Positions 17,076 through 25,637 of a stretch of 64,000 bases of DNA are shown here, in pieces. Every line of letters starts with the position of its first letter. The first letter of the stretch is position 1. The position numbers and the translations under genes are program-made. The stretch covers positions 135,553 to 199,552 of the forward strand of contig NZ_LN879451.1 of NCBI RefSeq assembly GCF_001403615.1, in the 5' to 3' direction. The notes under the pieces were generated by a model. It had not been told where the DNA came from. It saw only the letters and a list, made by a program, of their open reading frames with translations, and made no database searches. The stretch is from Desnuesiella massiliensis (GTDB taxonomy: Bacteria; Bacillota; Clostridia; Clostridiales; Clostridiaceae).

Positions 17076-17768
17076 ATGAATGAAATAAAAATTCTCATTG
17101 TAGAAGATGAAGAATCTATAAGAAAATTGATTCATAAAATACTAGCAAAGGAAGGTATGATGGTGTATCAAGCCCAAAATGGAAAAGAGGCTCTTGATAT
17201 GATTAATAAATATACCTTTGATTTAATTATATTGGATATCTTGATGGATGACATGTCTGGCTATGACATAGCACAGCATATACGTAGCGAAGATTTAATG
17301 CTCCCAATTATATTCCTCAGCGGCAAAAGAGAAGAGGAAGACATAGTAAAAGGCTTTGACATTGGGGCAGACAGCTATATAACAAAGCCCTTTAGCCCCT
17401 CCATACTTTGCGCACAGGTAAAATCTCAAATCAAAAGGCGAAGAGGAGCTTCACCTGAAAATCTAGATCCTAGCATTATAAAGCATGGCCCTTTTAAATT
17501 TAATTTAAAAACCTATAAATTTTATAAGAACGATATAGAAATCAAACTATCCTCCAAAGAAACAAAAATAATAAAATTCTTTATGCAGCATCCAAACCAT
17601 GTATTCTCTAAGGAGGAACTCTATCAGAATGTATGGCATAACATTTCCTCCGATGATAATAGCATTATGGTTTATATAAAATATCTTAGAAATAAAATTG
17701 AAGATGTTCCTAATGAACCGAAATATATAAAAACCGTTTGGGGCATTGGTTACGAATTTTCAGTATAA
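17076..17768 (+). CDS. OmpR/PhoB-family response regulator
   Basis: A 230-residue protein: a receiver domain (about 5-118) with ILIVEDEE, phosphoacceptor Asp in LIILDILMDD and the conserved Lys in SYITKPF, then a winged-helix output domain (about 135-228) ending HVFSKEELYQNVW...YIKYLRNKIED...KTVWGIGYEF. ATG with GTGAGGGA upstream. Transcribed divergently from the hybrid kinase, the obvious partner, although that kinase already has its own receiver. Possible targets are the citrate genes, by location only. Confidence 0.93.
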   Translation: MNEIKILIVEDEESIRKLIHKILAKEGMMVYQAQNGKEALDMINKYTFDLIILDILMDDMSGYDIAQHIRSEDLMLPIIFLSGKREEEDIVKGFDIGADSYITKPFSPSILCAQVKSQIKRRRGASPENLDPSIIKHGPFKFNLKTYKFYKNDIEIKLSSKETKIIKFFMQHPNHVFSKEELYQNVWHNISSDDNSIMVYIKYLRNKIEDVPNEPKYIKTVWGIGYEFSV

Positions 17769-17798
17769 ATAAATTACAAGTCAGTATAGCCTTCAACT

Positions 17799-18914
17799 TT
17801 ATACTAATAATGAGATATACTTTATTATTATGGGGAAGAAGGCTATAATGCATACATATCTTGCTAGCTGAAGTATAGCAACCTTCGGCCCATCTCCTCC
17901 AAGATCTTTTGCTATTAGAGCCATATCGGATACCCCTCCTGGCGCACTGGCCAGTAGAGAAGTTATAAGTTCTAAATCACTTACCTTGCTAATAAAAATT
18001 CCAATGCATAAGTTCACTAGGATAATTCCTATAAGCAATATCAAAGCAGGAACAACAATTCCTTTTAGGGCCATCAGATCAGCAAAGGTCATCTTTTCGC
18101 CTATAAGAGCTCCTGCAAATACCTGAGTCATCCTTCTTATATTAAGAGGCATGTACCCTCTACCTGTAAATATATTTAATATACCTATGGCTACCATAGA
18201 AAAGGTCATTGTACCTGCTGGAATCTTTAACTTATACCCTATTAAGCCAGCAATGGTAGCTATAATAGTAGTAATGCCTAAGTTTATTAAAGCTTCTTTT
18301 CCTACGTATTTCTTTTTATCCTTTTCTAAACACTTCTTATCTAATTCTACTTCTGAGATATTTATTGATTTACTCTGCTTTTTAGCGACTTTCTTCTCTA
18401 TCCTTGAAGATAAAAATTTCATTATGGACGGCAGTAAAGCAAAGACACTCATCAATCTTACCATCTGCAATATAGCTACCTTTGAAGAGTCTGCTCCTAA
18501 ATCACTGCTTATTATTGACATATCCACAATACCTCCAGGAGCACAGGCAAAAAGGGAAGTCACTAAATCAATATCTGTAGTCTTGTACATTATATATCCC
18601 ATGATTAAATCTAATACTATCATAGAAGAAACCATGAGAATTGCTGGCTTAACCATGGATTTTAGTCCTGCGACATCTTTATAGCTTACACCTGCTCCAA
18701 TAAAAGCTCCTGCGGCTATTTGAGTTATTATTCTAACATTTTGAGGAATCAGTGCCTCTCCTGTTACTACATTAAATAAAGCTACTGCCAACATTGACCC
18801 TACCATGGCTCCAGCTGGAACTTTAAGTCGTAAAGCTATTAAGGCTCCTATTCCCCCTATCGCTAAGGTTATTAATAAATTTATCATAACTATTACCTTT
18901 CTTCTATAAAGCAT
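17799..18914 (-). CDS. AbrB-family membrane protein (duplicated AbrB domain)
   Basis: A 371-residue polytopic membrane protein formed by two copies of a roughly 150-residue unit. Each copy has LKVPAGAMVGSML / LKIPAGTMTFSMV, a QIAAGAFIGAGVSY / QVFAGALIGEKMTF block and LFACAPGGIVDMSIIS / LLASAPGGVSDMALIA. This is Pfam AbrB (PF05145), often mislabelled as a transcription regulator or ammonia monooxygenase; it is a membrane protein of poorly known function. ATG 18914 has AAGGAG 9 bp upstream; ATG 18887 with AGAAAGG is an alternative. Divergent from a LysR gene. Confidence 0.85.
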   Translation of the reverse strand: MLYRRKVIVMINLLITLAIGGIGALIALRLKVPAGAMVGSMLAVALFNVVTGEALIPQNVRIITQIAAGAFIGAGVSYKDVAGLKSMVKPAILMVSSMIVLDLIMGYIMYKTTDIDLVTSLFACAPGGIVDMSIISSDLGADSSKVAILQMVRLMSVFALLPSIMKFLSSRIEKKVAKKQSKSINISEVELDKKCLEKDKKKYVGKEALINLGITTIIATIAGLIGYKLKIPAGTMTFSMVAIGILNIFTGRGYMPLNIRRMTQVFAGALIGEKMTFADLMALKGIVVPALILLIGIILVNLCIGIFISKVSDLELITSLLASAPGGVSDMALIAKDLGGDGPKVAILQLARYVCIIAFFPIIIKYISLLV

Positions 18915-18983
18915 TGAATTTTGCTCCTTATTATTGTATCATCTAAAATAAAATATATCTAATACTATAATGTTTATAAAATA

Positions 18984-19001
18984 TATAGGTTAAAACCTAT
19001 A
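18984..19001. promoter_or_regulatory. LysR-type operator between abrB-like gene and lysR
   Basis: An inverted repeat TATAGGT-TAAA-ACCTATA, which contains the T-N11-A pattern of LysR boxes, about 20 bp before the regulator start in a 107-bp divergent intergenic region. Confidence 0.55.
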
Positions 19002-19021
19002 ATTACAAAGGAGATTTTCTT

Positions 19022-19933
19022 ATGGATTTTCGTCAATTGCAATATATGCTTAAGGTGGCAGAAGAAAAAAGTTTTTCTAAAGCGGCTCAGAAGCTTTATA
19101 TAGCGCAGCCCTCCCTAAGTCAATATATTCAAAAACTTGAACAGCAACTAGGTGTTCAATTATTTGATAGAAGTACCGTCCCTCTTAAGCTTACCTTTGC
19201 AGGAGAATTATATGTGCGGACCGCTAAACAGATATTGGACTTAAAGGATCAGCTTTTACAACAGATGACAGATGTGGCTAGTTTAAAGAAAGGACGTCTT
19301 ATTATAGGCCTTTCGCCTTTTAGGAGCACCTATGTAATGCCAAAGGTTCTGCCAAAATTTCGAGAAAAATTTCCTGGTATTGAAGTAATTTTCGTGGAAG
19401 GTACCTCCTCTGAACTAGAGGATTTAGCTATAAAAGGCAGTACAGATATAACTATAATGACTCTCCCCATAAAAGACGATGTTTTTAATTATGAATCTAT
19501 TGCTAAAGAAGAAATTTTAGTAGCCTTGCCTGCTGGCCAAGCTCTATGCAAAAATTCAATTAAAAGTGATTCTTCTAAAAGTCGTCCAACTATTAATTTA
19601 AAACAGCTTGAGCATGAACCCTTTGTACTATTAAAAAGCCATCAAAAGCTCCACCAGATAGCCATCTCCCTATGTAACCAATGTGGCTTTAAGCCTAATA
19701 TAATATTAGAAAGTGAAAGTATTGAAGCTGCTCACGCTTTAGCTACCTCCGGCATGGGTGTTACCTTTGTACCAGATACCTTATTATCCTTGTATGACGG
19801 TTATGATAAGCCCTTTTATTTTTCTATACAAGATTTAAAACCTACAAGAGCTATGGTAGTAGCCTATAGAAAAGACAGATACCTTTCTGGGGCAGCCAAA
19901 GAATTTATAAGCACCATGAAAAGCGTATATTAA
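19022..19933 (+). CDS. LysR-family transcriptional regulator
   Basis: A 303-residue protein with an N-terminal winged helix (MDFRQLQYMLKVAEEKSFSKAAQKLYIAQPSLSQYIQKLE) and a periplasmic-binding-like effector domain (about 90-300). ATG with AAAGGAG. It faces the AbrB-like membrane gene divergently and a LysR-type dyad lies between them, so it most likely controls that gene and itself. Effector unknown. Confidence 0.94.
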   Translation: MDFRQLQYMLKVAEEKSFSKAAQKLYIAQPSLSQYIQKLEQQLGVQLFDRSTVPLKLTFAGELYVRTAKQILDLKDQLLQQMTDVASLKKGRLIIGLSPFRSTYVMPKVLPKFREKFPGIEVIFVEGTSSELEDLAIKGSTDITIMTLPIKDDVFNYESIAKEEILVALPAGQALCKNSIKSDSSKSRPTINLKQLEHEPFVLLKSHQKLHQIAISLCNQCGFKPNIILESESIEAAHALATSGMGVTFVPDTLLSLYDGYDKPFYFSIQDLKPTRAMVVAYRKDRYLSGAAKEFISTMKSVY

Positions 19934-19955
19934 TTAAAAATAACTTGAAACTAGC

Positions 19956-19992
19956 AAAAACACTAAGTGCTTCATGCCTTTAGTGTTTTTTT
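19956..19992 (+). terminator. Intrinsic terminator of lysR
   Basis: Stem AAAAACACTAA with TTTAGTGTTTTT around a 12-nt loop, ending in a T tract, just past the stop at 19933. Confidence 0.8.
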
Positions 19993-20013
19993 ATTTTACT
20001 TTAATATACCTAT

Positions 20014-20511
20014 TTAATTCTCCAAAATATCTAAAATTCTATTTACTGTACCCTCAACAGTTAAGAAAGTGCTATCAATGGTTGGATTTGATGGCCCTTC
20101 ATATAGGTATCTAGTATCAAGAATTCTCTTAATCCTTTCTTCATCTCTTCCATCCTGTTTCATTCTTTTTATATTCTCTTCTTCACTACAAGTTATAGTT
20201 ATTGGAACTAGCTCAAATTTTAGATCGCTAAGATTTTTAAGGACTTTATGGAATATCTTTTTCCTTGGGCCGTGGAATCCCCAATTGAATATTACATAAT
20301 CTATCATGCTGCACTCAAAATAATTTCTTATCAAAAAGGTTATGTTTTTCTCCACCATTAACTCTATCTCAGCACTAAATATAAAAGGATTTGTATTTCG
20401 ACACCACTCACTTTCAAGCCAGGCAGAATTTAATAATTTATGATGTAATACCTTACAAATAGTTGATTTTCCAACGCCATTAGGTCCATGAATAAAAATT
20501 AATTTTTTCAT
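20014..20511 (-). CDS. P-loop nucleotide-binding protein (kinase-like)
   Basis: A 165-residue protein with a Walker A motif GPNGVGKST at residues 9-17. A possible lid region follows (KRMKQDGRDEERIKRILDTR, about 115-134). It resembles small AAA-17/shikimate-kinase-like nucleotide kinases. The substrate cannot be read from the sequence. A GGGG-rich stretch lies before the ATG. No operon partners are clear; the next gene starts 146 bp away. Confidence 0.7.
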   Translation of the reverse strand: MKKLIFIHGPNGVGKSTICKVLHHKLLNSAWLESEWCRNTNPFIFSAEIELMVEKNITFLIRNYFECSMIDYVIFNWGFHGPRKKIFHKVLKNLSDLKFELVPITITCSEEENIKRMKQDGRDEERIKRILDTRYLYEGPSNPTIDSTFLTVEGTVNRILDILEN

Positions 20512-20656
20512 TTTGCACCCCCTATAAGGAAATAAATATCTTTTACAAACATTTCATAGCCTGTACATTCTAAAATATACTCCATATTATTCTCCTCCCC
20601 ATTTATCCTAGCTCAATCAAATATACCCTTAAATAAAGCTATGCTATTTATATTTT

Positions 20657-21040
20657 TTATTTTAATGTTCTGCTCAAATTTAATTTTCTTCTCCATTCAG
20701 GTGCATCACCATTATCTCCCCAGTACTCTGTAAGGCTTTTTATTTTACCATTAGTAATCTCAAAAAATGATACTGCATAAAATGAGGTATCCTGATCCTT
20801 TAATGATACCGTTGCTACAGTAATAACCTTATTATCTACTTCTTCTATACGTTCAACCTTAATGAGCCAATCTCCTGGATACTCACTATTAGCACGAATG
20901 TAATTATTTATATCATCAAAAAGTTCCTTTGTATTGGGCCAAGCAACAGTAGCTGAATCCTCAAAAAAGTATTTAAGCTTTTCCCATTCTTGCTTATCTA
21001 CGGTTTCCCAAAAATGCATTATTAAATCTATACTTTTCAT
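20657..21040 (-). CDS. SnoaL/NTF2-like protein
   Basis: A 127-residue protein matching the NTF2-like fold: an N-terminal helix (SIDLIMHFWETVDKQEWEKLKYFF), mixed strands, and the C-terminal FFEITNGKIKSLTEYWGDNG typical of SnoaL-like polyketide cyclase or uncharacterised ketosteroid-isomerase-like proteins. ATG 21040 follows AGGAGG, so the longer frame (to 21085, overlapping the upstream gene) is not used. It lies 16 bp after the LUD-domain gene. Function unknown. Confidence 0.75.
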   Translation of the reverse strand: MKSIDLIMHFWETVDKQEWEKLKYFFEDSATVAWPNTKELFDDINNYIRANSEYPGDWLIKVERIEEVDNKVITVATVSLKDQDTSFYAVSFFEITNGKIKSLTEYWGDNGDAPEWRRKLNLSRTLK

Positions 21041-21056
21041 ATTTACCCTCCTGTAT

Positions 21057-21674
21057 TTAGAATCCATAATTATCCTTAACAACAAATAGCTTGATTCTAT
21101 TAGGATTTGATTGTCCCTCTATTATAGAGAGGCTGTTACAAACTCTTTCTTTTGATACACAATCTACACATCTATTAAGTGTCACGCAAGGAGGATTATA
21201 TCCAGCTCTTTTTGCATTTAATGGCGATGCAATGTTTTTTACTCTCTTTATTGCTTCATCTAAAGAATCTACAACCTTATTTATACCGACCACAATTATT
21301 ACATTATCCGGTCCAAAGGAAATTGCAGCAACTCTATTTCCGCTATGATCCACATTAACGATTCGTCCATCCATTGATATAGCATTAGATCCTGTAATAT
21401 ACCAATCAGTAATAAGGGCTTTCTTTTTTAAGCTTTTGCACTCTTCTTTATTTTTGCCTAATTCCTTGTCATACACTATATTTCCTCTTTCTAATAGCAC
21501 CTCACTAATATTCATCTCTTGAAGGGTTGAAGAATGTCCAATACCTATGGTGCAGTCAGCTGGTATAATCCTTAATATTTCTGCTTTGGCATCTTTAAGG
21601 GTATCGAAATAACTTACTTCAATATTCCTTAGCTTAAAATTTTTAATTAAGGTTTCTAATTTTTCTTTATCCAT
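21057..21674 (-). CDS. LUD-domain protein (lactate utilisation / YkgG-like)
   Basis: A 205-residue protein of the LUD family (former DUF162). Segments include IPADCTIGIGHSSTLQEM, the WYITGSNAISMDGRIVNVDHSGNRVA core and GINKVVDSLDEAIKRVKNIASPLNAKR. A C-terminal Cys cluster (PCVTLNRCVDCVSKERVCN) could hold an iron-sulfur cluster. Many clostridia have such stand-alone proteins; the physiological role is not settled. ATG with TAGGAG. Confidence 0.85.
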   Translation of the reverse strand: MDKEKLETLIKNFKLRNIEVSYFDTLKDAKAEILRIIPADCTIGIGHSSTLQEMNISEVLLERGNIVYDKELGKNKEECKSLKKKALITDWYITGSNAISMDGRIVNVDHSGNRVAAISFGPDNVIIVVGINKVVDSLDEAIKRVKNIASPLNAKRAGYNPPCVTLNRCVDCVSKERVCNSLSIIEGQSNPNRIKLFVVKDNYGF

Positions 21675-21739
21675 AGCGCTTCTCCTATTTTTAATTAAAT
21701 ATCATCATAATATTAGAGGAGCATTGAGTAGAAAATTAA

Positions 21740-22228
21740 TTAATTGCCCTGGATTATAGCATCTATTATCATTCCATCCTTCTTTACATCCCAACGCTGA
21801 TAATTATCTTCTATTTTTGAATGCTCCGTATAGATAAATTTTCTGCCTTCATAACTATATATCTCCTCTTTACAAGTAAATCTTATATATACTGATCTTA
21901 CGTAATCCCCTGAAGGTGGAGAATAGATTATATTTTTTATTACTTCGTTCTCCACTATAAAATTATAATTTTTATTATATATATCGTCCAATATTACTTT
22001 CTGAGGCATGTTCTTTAATTTATAATTAAAAAATAACACAGCATTTTGAGTATATACTTCCAAACTAGAAATATTCTTATCATAAACCTCAATAGTTTTT
22101 ACGTATTCTAAAACACTTTCATCTTTTATAACTTTTTTACTTCCACCAGGCTTTAGCCACTGTGCAAAGCAATAAACTACTATAATAGAAATCAAACCTA
22201 TTATAAATACAATGGCTATTTTTCTCAT
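21740..22228 (-). CDS. Hypothetical membrane-anchored protein
   Basis: A 162-residue protein with an N-terminal membrane helix (IAIVFIIGLISIIVVYCFA, about 4-22) and an exported domain rich in beta strands. It contains charged repeats around YEGRKFIYTEHSKIEDNYQRWDVKKDG. No Cys lipobox. Family not recognised. GGAAGTGG lies before the ATG. Confidence 0.6.
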   Translation of the reverse strand: MRKIAIVFIIGLISIIVVYCFAQWLKPGGSKKVIKDESVLEYVKTIEVYDKNISSLEVYTQNAVLFFNYKLKNMPQKVILDDIYNKNYNFIVENEVIKNIIYSPPSGDYVRSVYIRFTCKEEIYSYEGRKFIYTEHSKIEDNYQRWDVKKDGMIIDAIIQGN

Positions 22229-22437
22229 TTCATCACCACTTCCATTTATATCCTATATGAACATTATAGTGTTTTTATTCATGTATTACAATTAAATATA
22301 TTCTTAAGTATCTGAAGCAAAAGTGGAACATACACGTGTTGTAAGGTGATTATAAATATCTTTTCTAAATAAAAAAGCCTATACCCTATTCTCTGACGAA
22401 AATAAGCTATAAGCCTTAATATTATAATATATACTTT

Positions 22438-23823
22438 TTACGCGTTATTTAAACCTTCTCTAAAGCTTTCCTCATGTGAGAGATGTAATAATCTCACTTC
22501 TTTATAAAATAATATAGCTGTTATTATTGAGGATAATCCATCTGCTATAGGACCTGATAGCCAAACTCCTGTTAGTCCAAGAATATTTGGCAGTATCAAT
22601 AATAATGGAATTAGCAGAATTACTTGTCTTAATAGGCTCAATAACATGGATATTTTAGCTTTACCGATGGATTGGAAGTAGTTAGCGCTTATTATTTGGA
22701 AGCCTATCACTGGAAGCATGGCTAGGTATATTCTAATTCCTACTCTTCCTATGCTTAATAGCTCTTCATCATTATTGAATAATCCTATTACAGCGTCAGG
22801 GAAGAATTGAACTACTAAAAACCCTACTACCACTATGGAAGTGGCTGCCATAACTGCGTATTTTACAGTATCTACTACTCTTTTATATTGCTTTGCTCCA
22901 TAGTTAAAACCAATTATCGGTTGACAACCTTGGTTAATACCAAATATAGGCATTAAGAATATCATAGCAATACTGCTAATGGCTGTCATAGCTCCTATAG
23001 CTAGATCTCCCCCGTGAGTTCTTAATGCAGTATTAGAAATAACTTGAACTACACTGGCAGCAAGCTGCATGCTGAAAGGCGATACACCTATAGCAAATAT
23101 GCTAAGCACTAGTTTCTTATTCAGTTTCATATTAGCTACTTTTAATTTTAGAACACTGTTTTTGCTTGTAAAGTATTTTAAAACCCATATTGCTGTAGCC
23201 ACTTGTGACAACACCGTAGCTATAGCCGCACCTTTTACTCCAAGATTAAAGGTAAAGATAAATATAGGGTCAAGGACTGTATTCATTATAGCTCCTATCA
23301 GCATTGAATACATTGCTATTTTAGGGTTTCCCTCCGCCCTTATAGAGTGATTTAAGCCAAAGCTCATCATATTAAAAATAGTTCCAAAAAATATTATGTT
23401 AATATATTCTTTTGCATACTGTACTGTATTTTCACTGGCTCCAAAAAGATCTAATATGCTATTACCAAAAATAATTCCAAATACTGTTATAGTAACACTT
23501 AAAATAAGTAATAAAGTAAATGCATTACCTAATATATTTTCTGCTTCATCTCTCTTCTTTTGTCCAAGTCTTATAGAAATAGAGGCTGAAGTACCTATAC
23601 CTACCAACATACCAAAGGCCATTATTATGGTCATAATTGGCATGGTTATTCCTACTCCAGTTATTGCATATTGTCCTACATCTTTTATATGCCCTATATA
23701 CATTCTATCTACTATATTATATAGGGCGTTTACCATCATTCCCACTATAGCGGGTACCGAAAACTTTAATAGTAGCTTAGGTATACTTTCTGTTCCTAAA
23801 CTCTTTTGTCTGTCCTGTTGCAT
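22438..23823 (-). CDS. MATE-family multidrug efflux transporter
   Basis: A 461-residue protein with twelve expected membrane helices in two homologous halves. MATE hallmarks include PAIVGMMVNALYNIVDRMYIGH at the N-terminus, GNPKIAMYSMLIGAIMNTVLDPIFIF, and INQGCQPIIGFNYGA after the midpoint. The family exports cationic drugs with Na+ or H+ antiport. It overlaps the upstream MarR gene by 28 bp, so regulator and pump are one operon under the dyad operators at 24310-24361. Confidence 0.95.
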   Translation of the reverse strand: MQQDRQKSLGTESIPKLLLKFSVPAIVGMMVNALYNIVDRMYIGHIKDVGQYAITGVGITMPIMTIIMAFGMLVGIGTSASISIRLGQKKRDEAENILGNAFTLLLILSVTITVFGIIFGNSILDLFGASENTVQYAKEYINIIFFGTIFNMMSFGLNHSIRAEGNPKIAMYSMLIGAIMNTVLDPIFIFTFNLGVKGAAIATVLSQVATAIWVLKYFTSKNSVLKLKVANMKLNKKLVLSIFAIGVSPFSMQLAASVVQVISNTALRTHGGDLAIGAMTAISSIAMIFLMPIFGINQGCQPIIGFNYGAKQYKRVVDTVKYAVMAATSIVVVGFLVVQFFPDAVIGLFNNDEELLSIGRVGIRIYLAMLPVIGFQIISANYFQSIGKAKISMLLSLLRQVILLIPLLLILPNILGLTGVWLSGPIADGLSSIITAILFYKEVRLLHLSHEESFREGLNNA

Positions 23824-24269
23824 AAATTATCTCCCTTCATATAAAAATTATTTCTATTATTCACCATTCTATTTAAAAGCTTTATAACCATCTCCTTCTC
23901 TTCATCGGTAAAATCAGAAGATATGATATCATTCCAGCTTTTTAGCACCTCATAAAACTCTTCCTTTATGGCTAAGGCTTTGTCCGTAACATAGATTCTG
24001 TAGGCTCTTTTATCTTTATCATCTACTTTTCTAGTAACATATCCTTCTTCCTCTAGCTTCTTAATAGCTCTAGCGGTAGTACCCTTGTCGATATTTAGAT
24101 TATGACTCATATCCTCTTGATTGACACCATCATGAGCATATAGATAACCTAAAAACATGATTTGCCCACTGCCTATATTATAAGGTGATAACTTTTTACT
24201 ATAATAACAGCTGCCCATCCTGTATAACATAGATATATATTTTCCAATGGATTCACATTTTACTGTCAT
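23796..24269 (-). CDS. MarR-family transcriptional regulator
   Basis: A 157-residue protein with a MarR winged helix: LSPYNIGSGQIMFLGYLYAHDGVNQEDMSHNLNIDKGTTARAIKKLEEEGYVTRKVDDKDKRAYR is the characteristic DNA-binding region and wing. ATG with GAGGAG. First gene of the marR-MATE operon; two 18-bp dyads overlap its promoter, implying autorepression relieved by a drug-like ligand. Confidence 0.94.
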   Translation of the reverse strand: MTVKCESIGKYISMLYRMGSCYYSKKLSPYNIGSGQIMFLGYLYAHDGVNQEDMSHNLNIDKGTTARAIKKLEEEGYVTRKVDDKDKRAYRIYVTDKALAIKEEFYEVLKSWNDIISSDFTDEEKEMVIKLLNRMVNNRNNFYMKGDNLCNRTDKRV

Positions 24270-24309
24270 AGTCTATCTCCTCACAAAATTTTATTGCTTT
24301 AAAAAATAA

Positions 24310-24361
24310 TAGTTGCAAGCACAACTATTATTATACATAAAATTAGTTGTGCTTGCAACTA
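24310..24361 (-). promoter_or_regulatory. Promoter with two MarR-type operators
   Basis: Two 18-bp dyads of form TAGTTG-N6-CAACTA (24310-24327 and 24344-24361), mutually inverted. On the minus strand TTGCAA (24353-24358), inside the first dyad, lies 17 bp from TATAAT (24330-24335); the second dyad covers the start region. Ideal repression geometry. Confidence 0.85.
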
Positions 24362-24384
24362 TATATTTTTGGTACTTTAAAATA

Positions 24385-25077
24385 TTAGATTCCTATAGAA
24401 AACAGATATAATCCTAAAATTATTATAGCTATGCCTAAAACTATTCTTAATATATTTCCTATCTTTATAGTCTTAGGAGAGCTGCTTAAGTGCTCTACTA
24501 TTCCTACAGAGCTTCCTGCTACAATAAGCAATAGGCAATGACCTATAGAATAAAGCAAAAGCATCAATATTCCTATAAGTATATTAGCTTTTCCTGCCAC
24601 AAAGGTTAATATGGCTGCTAATACTGGTGTAGCACAGGGTGAGGATAATGCTCCCCCTAATATACCTAGAAAAAATGCTCCTAGTAAGCCCTTTCTTTGA
24701 TTAGGTAATTTGCAGCTGTTATTACTCTTACCTATATTTATTACCCCTAATAGCTGTAATCCACTTAGGAGCATAATTATAGATAACATTATATACCACC
24801 ATTTACCCGCCCCGCTAAAAAACTTTCCTAATATAGCTGAAAAAGCTCCTATAGCGGTAAAGGTCACTATTACTCCTAAAGAGAATACTAGGGAAATCTT
24901 AAAAGCTGATTTTTTATCCTTTACCCCATTTCCTTCCACATATCCTACAATTAGTGGGACAGAGGACAACACACAAGGGCTAAAGGATGAAGCTAATCCA
25001 GCTATGAGTGACATTACAAGAGCTAGCCATATATTATTTGATATAAGCTCAGCAAAATTATTCAATATACCGCTCAT
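24385..25077 (-). CDS. ccdA: CcdA-type thiol:disulfide transmembrane transporter
   Basis: A 230-residue membrane protein with six helices and the paired Cys/Pro motifs of the CcdA/DsbD core: SSFSPCVLSSVPLIVGY (Cys near residue 33) and LSSPCATPVLAAIL in the second half. CcdA passes electrons from cytoplasmic thioredoxin to an extracytoplasmic thioredoxin-like protein. The ATG begins 1 bp after the stop of the upstream thioredoxin-like gene, so the pair should function together. Confidence 0.92.
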   Translation of the reverse strand: MSGILNNFAELISNNIWLALVMSLIAGLASSFSPCVLSSVPLIVGYVEGNGVKDKKSAFKISLVFSLGVIVTFTAIGAFSAILGKFFSGAGKWWYIMLSIIMLLSGLQLLGVINIGKSNNSCKLPNQRKGLLGAFFLGILGGALSSPCATPVLAAILTFVAGKANILIGILMLLLYSIGHCLLLIVAGSSVGIVEHLSSSPKTIKIGNILRIVLGIAIIILGLYLFSIGI

Positions 25078-25078
25078 G

Positions 25079-25519
25079 TTATTTTACCCCCATAGAAGAA
25101 ACTATTTTATCAATTTGACTCATGTCTAGTAACCCTTCATACCTTCCTTTTACTTGCCTATTCTCATCAAAAAACATTATTGTAGGCATTAATCTAATAT
25201 TATATTTTAATGCTAGCTTATAGTTTTTTTCCTCTTCAATATTAACTTTTATAACCTGAACCTTTCCTTCATACTTAGCCTTTGCTTCTTTTAAAACGGA
25301 CTCCATCCGTAAGCAAGCTGGTCATGTAGGTGATCCTAACTCTAGAATCACAGGTAAAGCCTTACCTTCCTTTGGCGGATTAGGATCAAAGGTTTCCCAT
25401 TGCAGCTCTTTACTTGCCTCTACCTTATCCTTCTTTCCATATACATTTTTTCCATAATATATGCCTGCTAAGGATAACACGATCAGGGCAAGAACGGCTA
25501 CTTTAATCCACTTTTTCAT
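25079..25519 (-). CDS. Membrane-anchored thioredoxin-like protein, predicted selenoprotein (UxxC)
   Basis: One continuous frame of 147 codons, interrupted only by TGA at codon 66 (25322-25324). Read through, the active site is GSPT-U-PAC-LRMESVL, i.e. a thioredoxin CxxC with selenocysteine in first position; both sides of the TGA are thioredoxin-like. N-terminal membrane anchor at about 5-22 (WIKVAVLALIVLSLAGIYYG), cis-Pro in IRLMPTIMF. ATG 25519 has AGGAGG 7 bp upstream and lies after a TTGACA-17-TAGAAT promoter. A SECIS-like hairpin starts just after the UGA. Operon partner CcdA would recycle it. Alternative: a nonsense mutation or sequencing error splitting a Cys version. Confidence 0.78.
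25282..25324 (-). promoter_or_regulatory. Candidate bacterial SECIS hairpin after in-frame UGA
   Basis: Downstream of the UGA on the minus strand, ACGGA (25306-25310) pairs with TCCGT (25296-25300) around the loop TGGAG. An outer TTGCTT/AAGCAA pair (25311-25316, 25282-25287) closes a lower stem. The loop begins 16 nt after the UGA and has G as its second base, in line with described bacterial SECIS rules as I recall them. Confidence 0.6.
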
Positions 25520-25566
25520 GAAACACCCTCCTTCTCTTTCAAAATACCCCTGCATGGTATAAGTAT

Positions 25567-25595
25567 ATTCTAGTTTAAATAATAAAATGTGTCAA
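25567..25595 (-). promoter_or_regulatory. Promoter of the thioredoxin-ccdA operon
   Basis: A consensus TTGACA (25590-25595) and TAGAAT (25567-25572) with a 17-bp spacer on the minus strand, about 48 bp before the chosen ATG. Confidence 0.75.
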
Positions 25596-25637
25596 ATAAT
25601 AAAAATACTTTTTCTCAATTGCTTTTATCAATAGCAT

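Noticed and set aside
17785..17847. Inverted repeat TATAGCCTTC / GAAGGCTATA near the end of the response regulator and AbrB-like genes
   Set aside because: The arms are 43 bp apart and one lies within coding sequence; there is no T tract. Not convincing as a terminator or operator.
17799..18914. Transcription regulator AbrB
   Set aside because: The name comes from the Pfam label only. The protein is polytopic with two repeated membrane units and has no swapped-hairpin DNA-binding domain.
25079..25555. Two separate small genes: a lipoprotein-like leader (25322-25555) and a truncated thioredoxin (25079-25306)
   Set aside because: They share one frame, the break is a TGA at the expected active-site Cys, and the second 'gene' has no ribosome binding site and would lack half of its CxxC.
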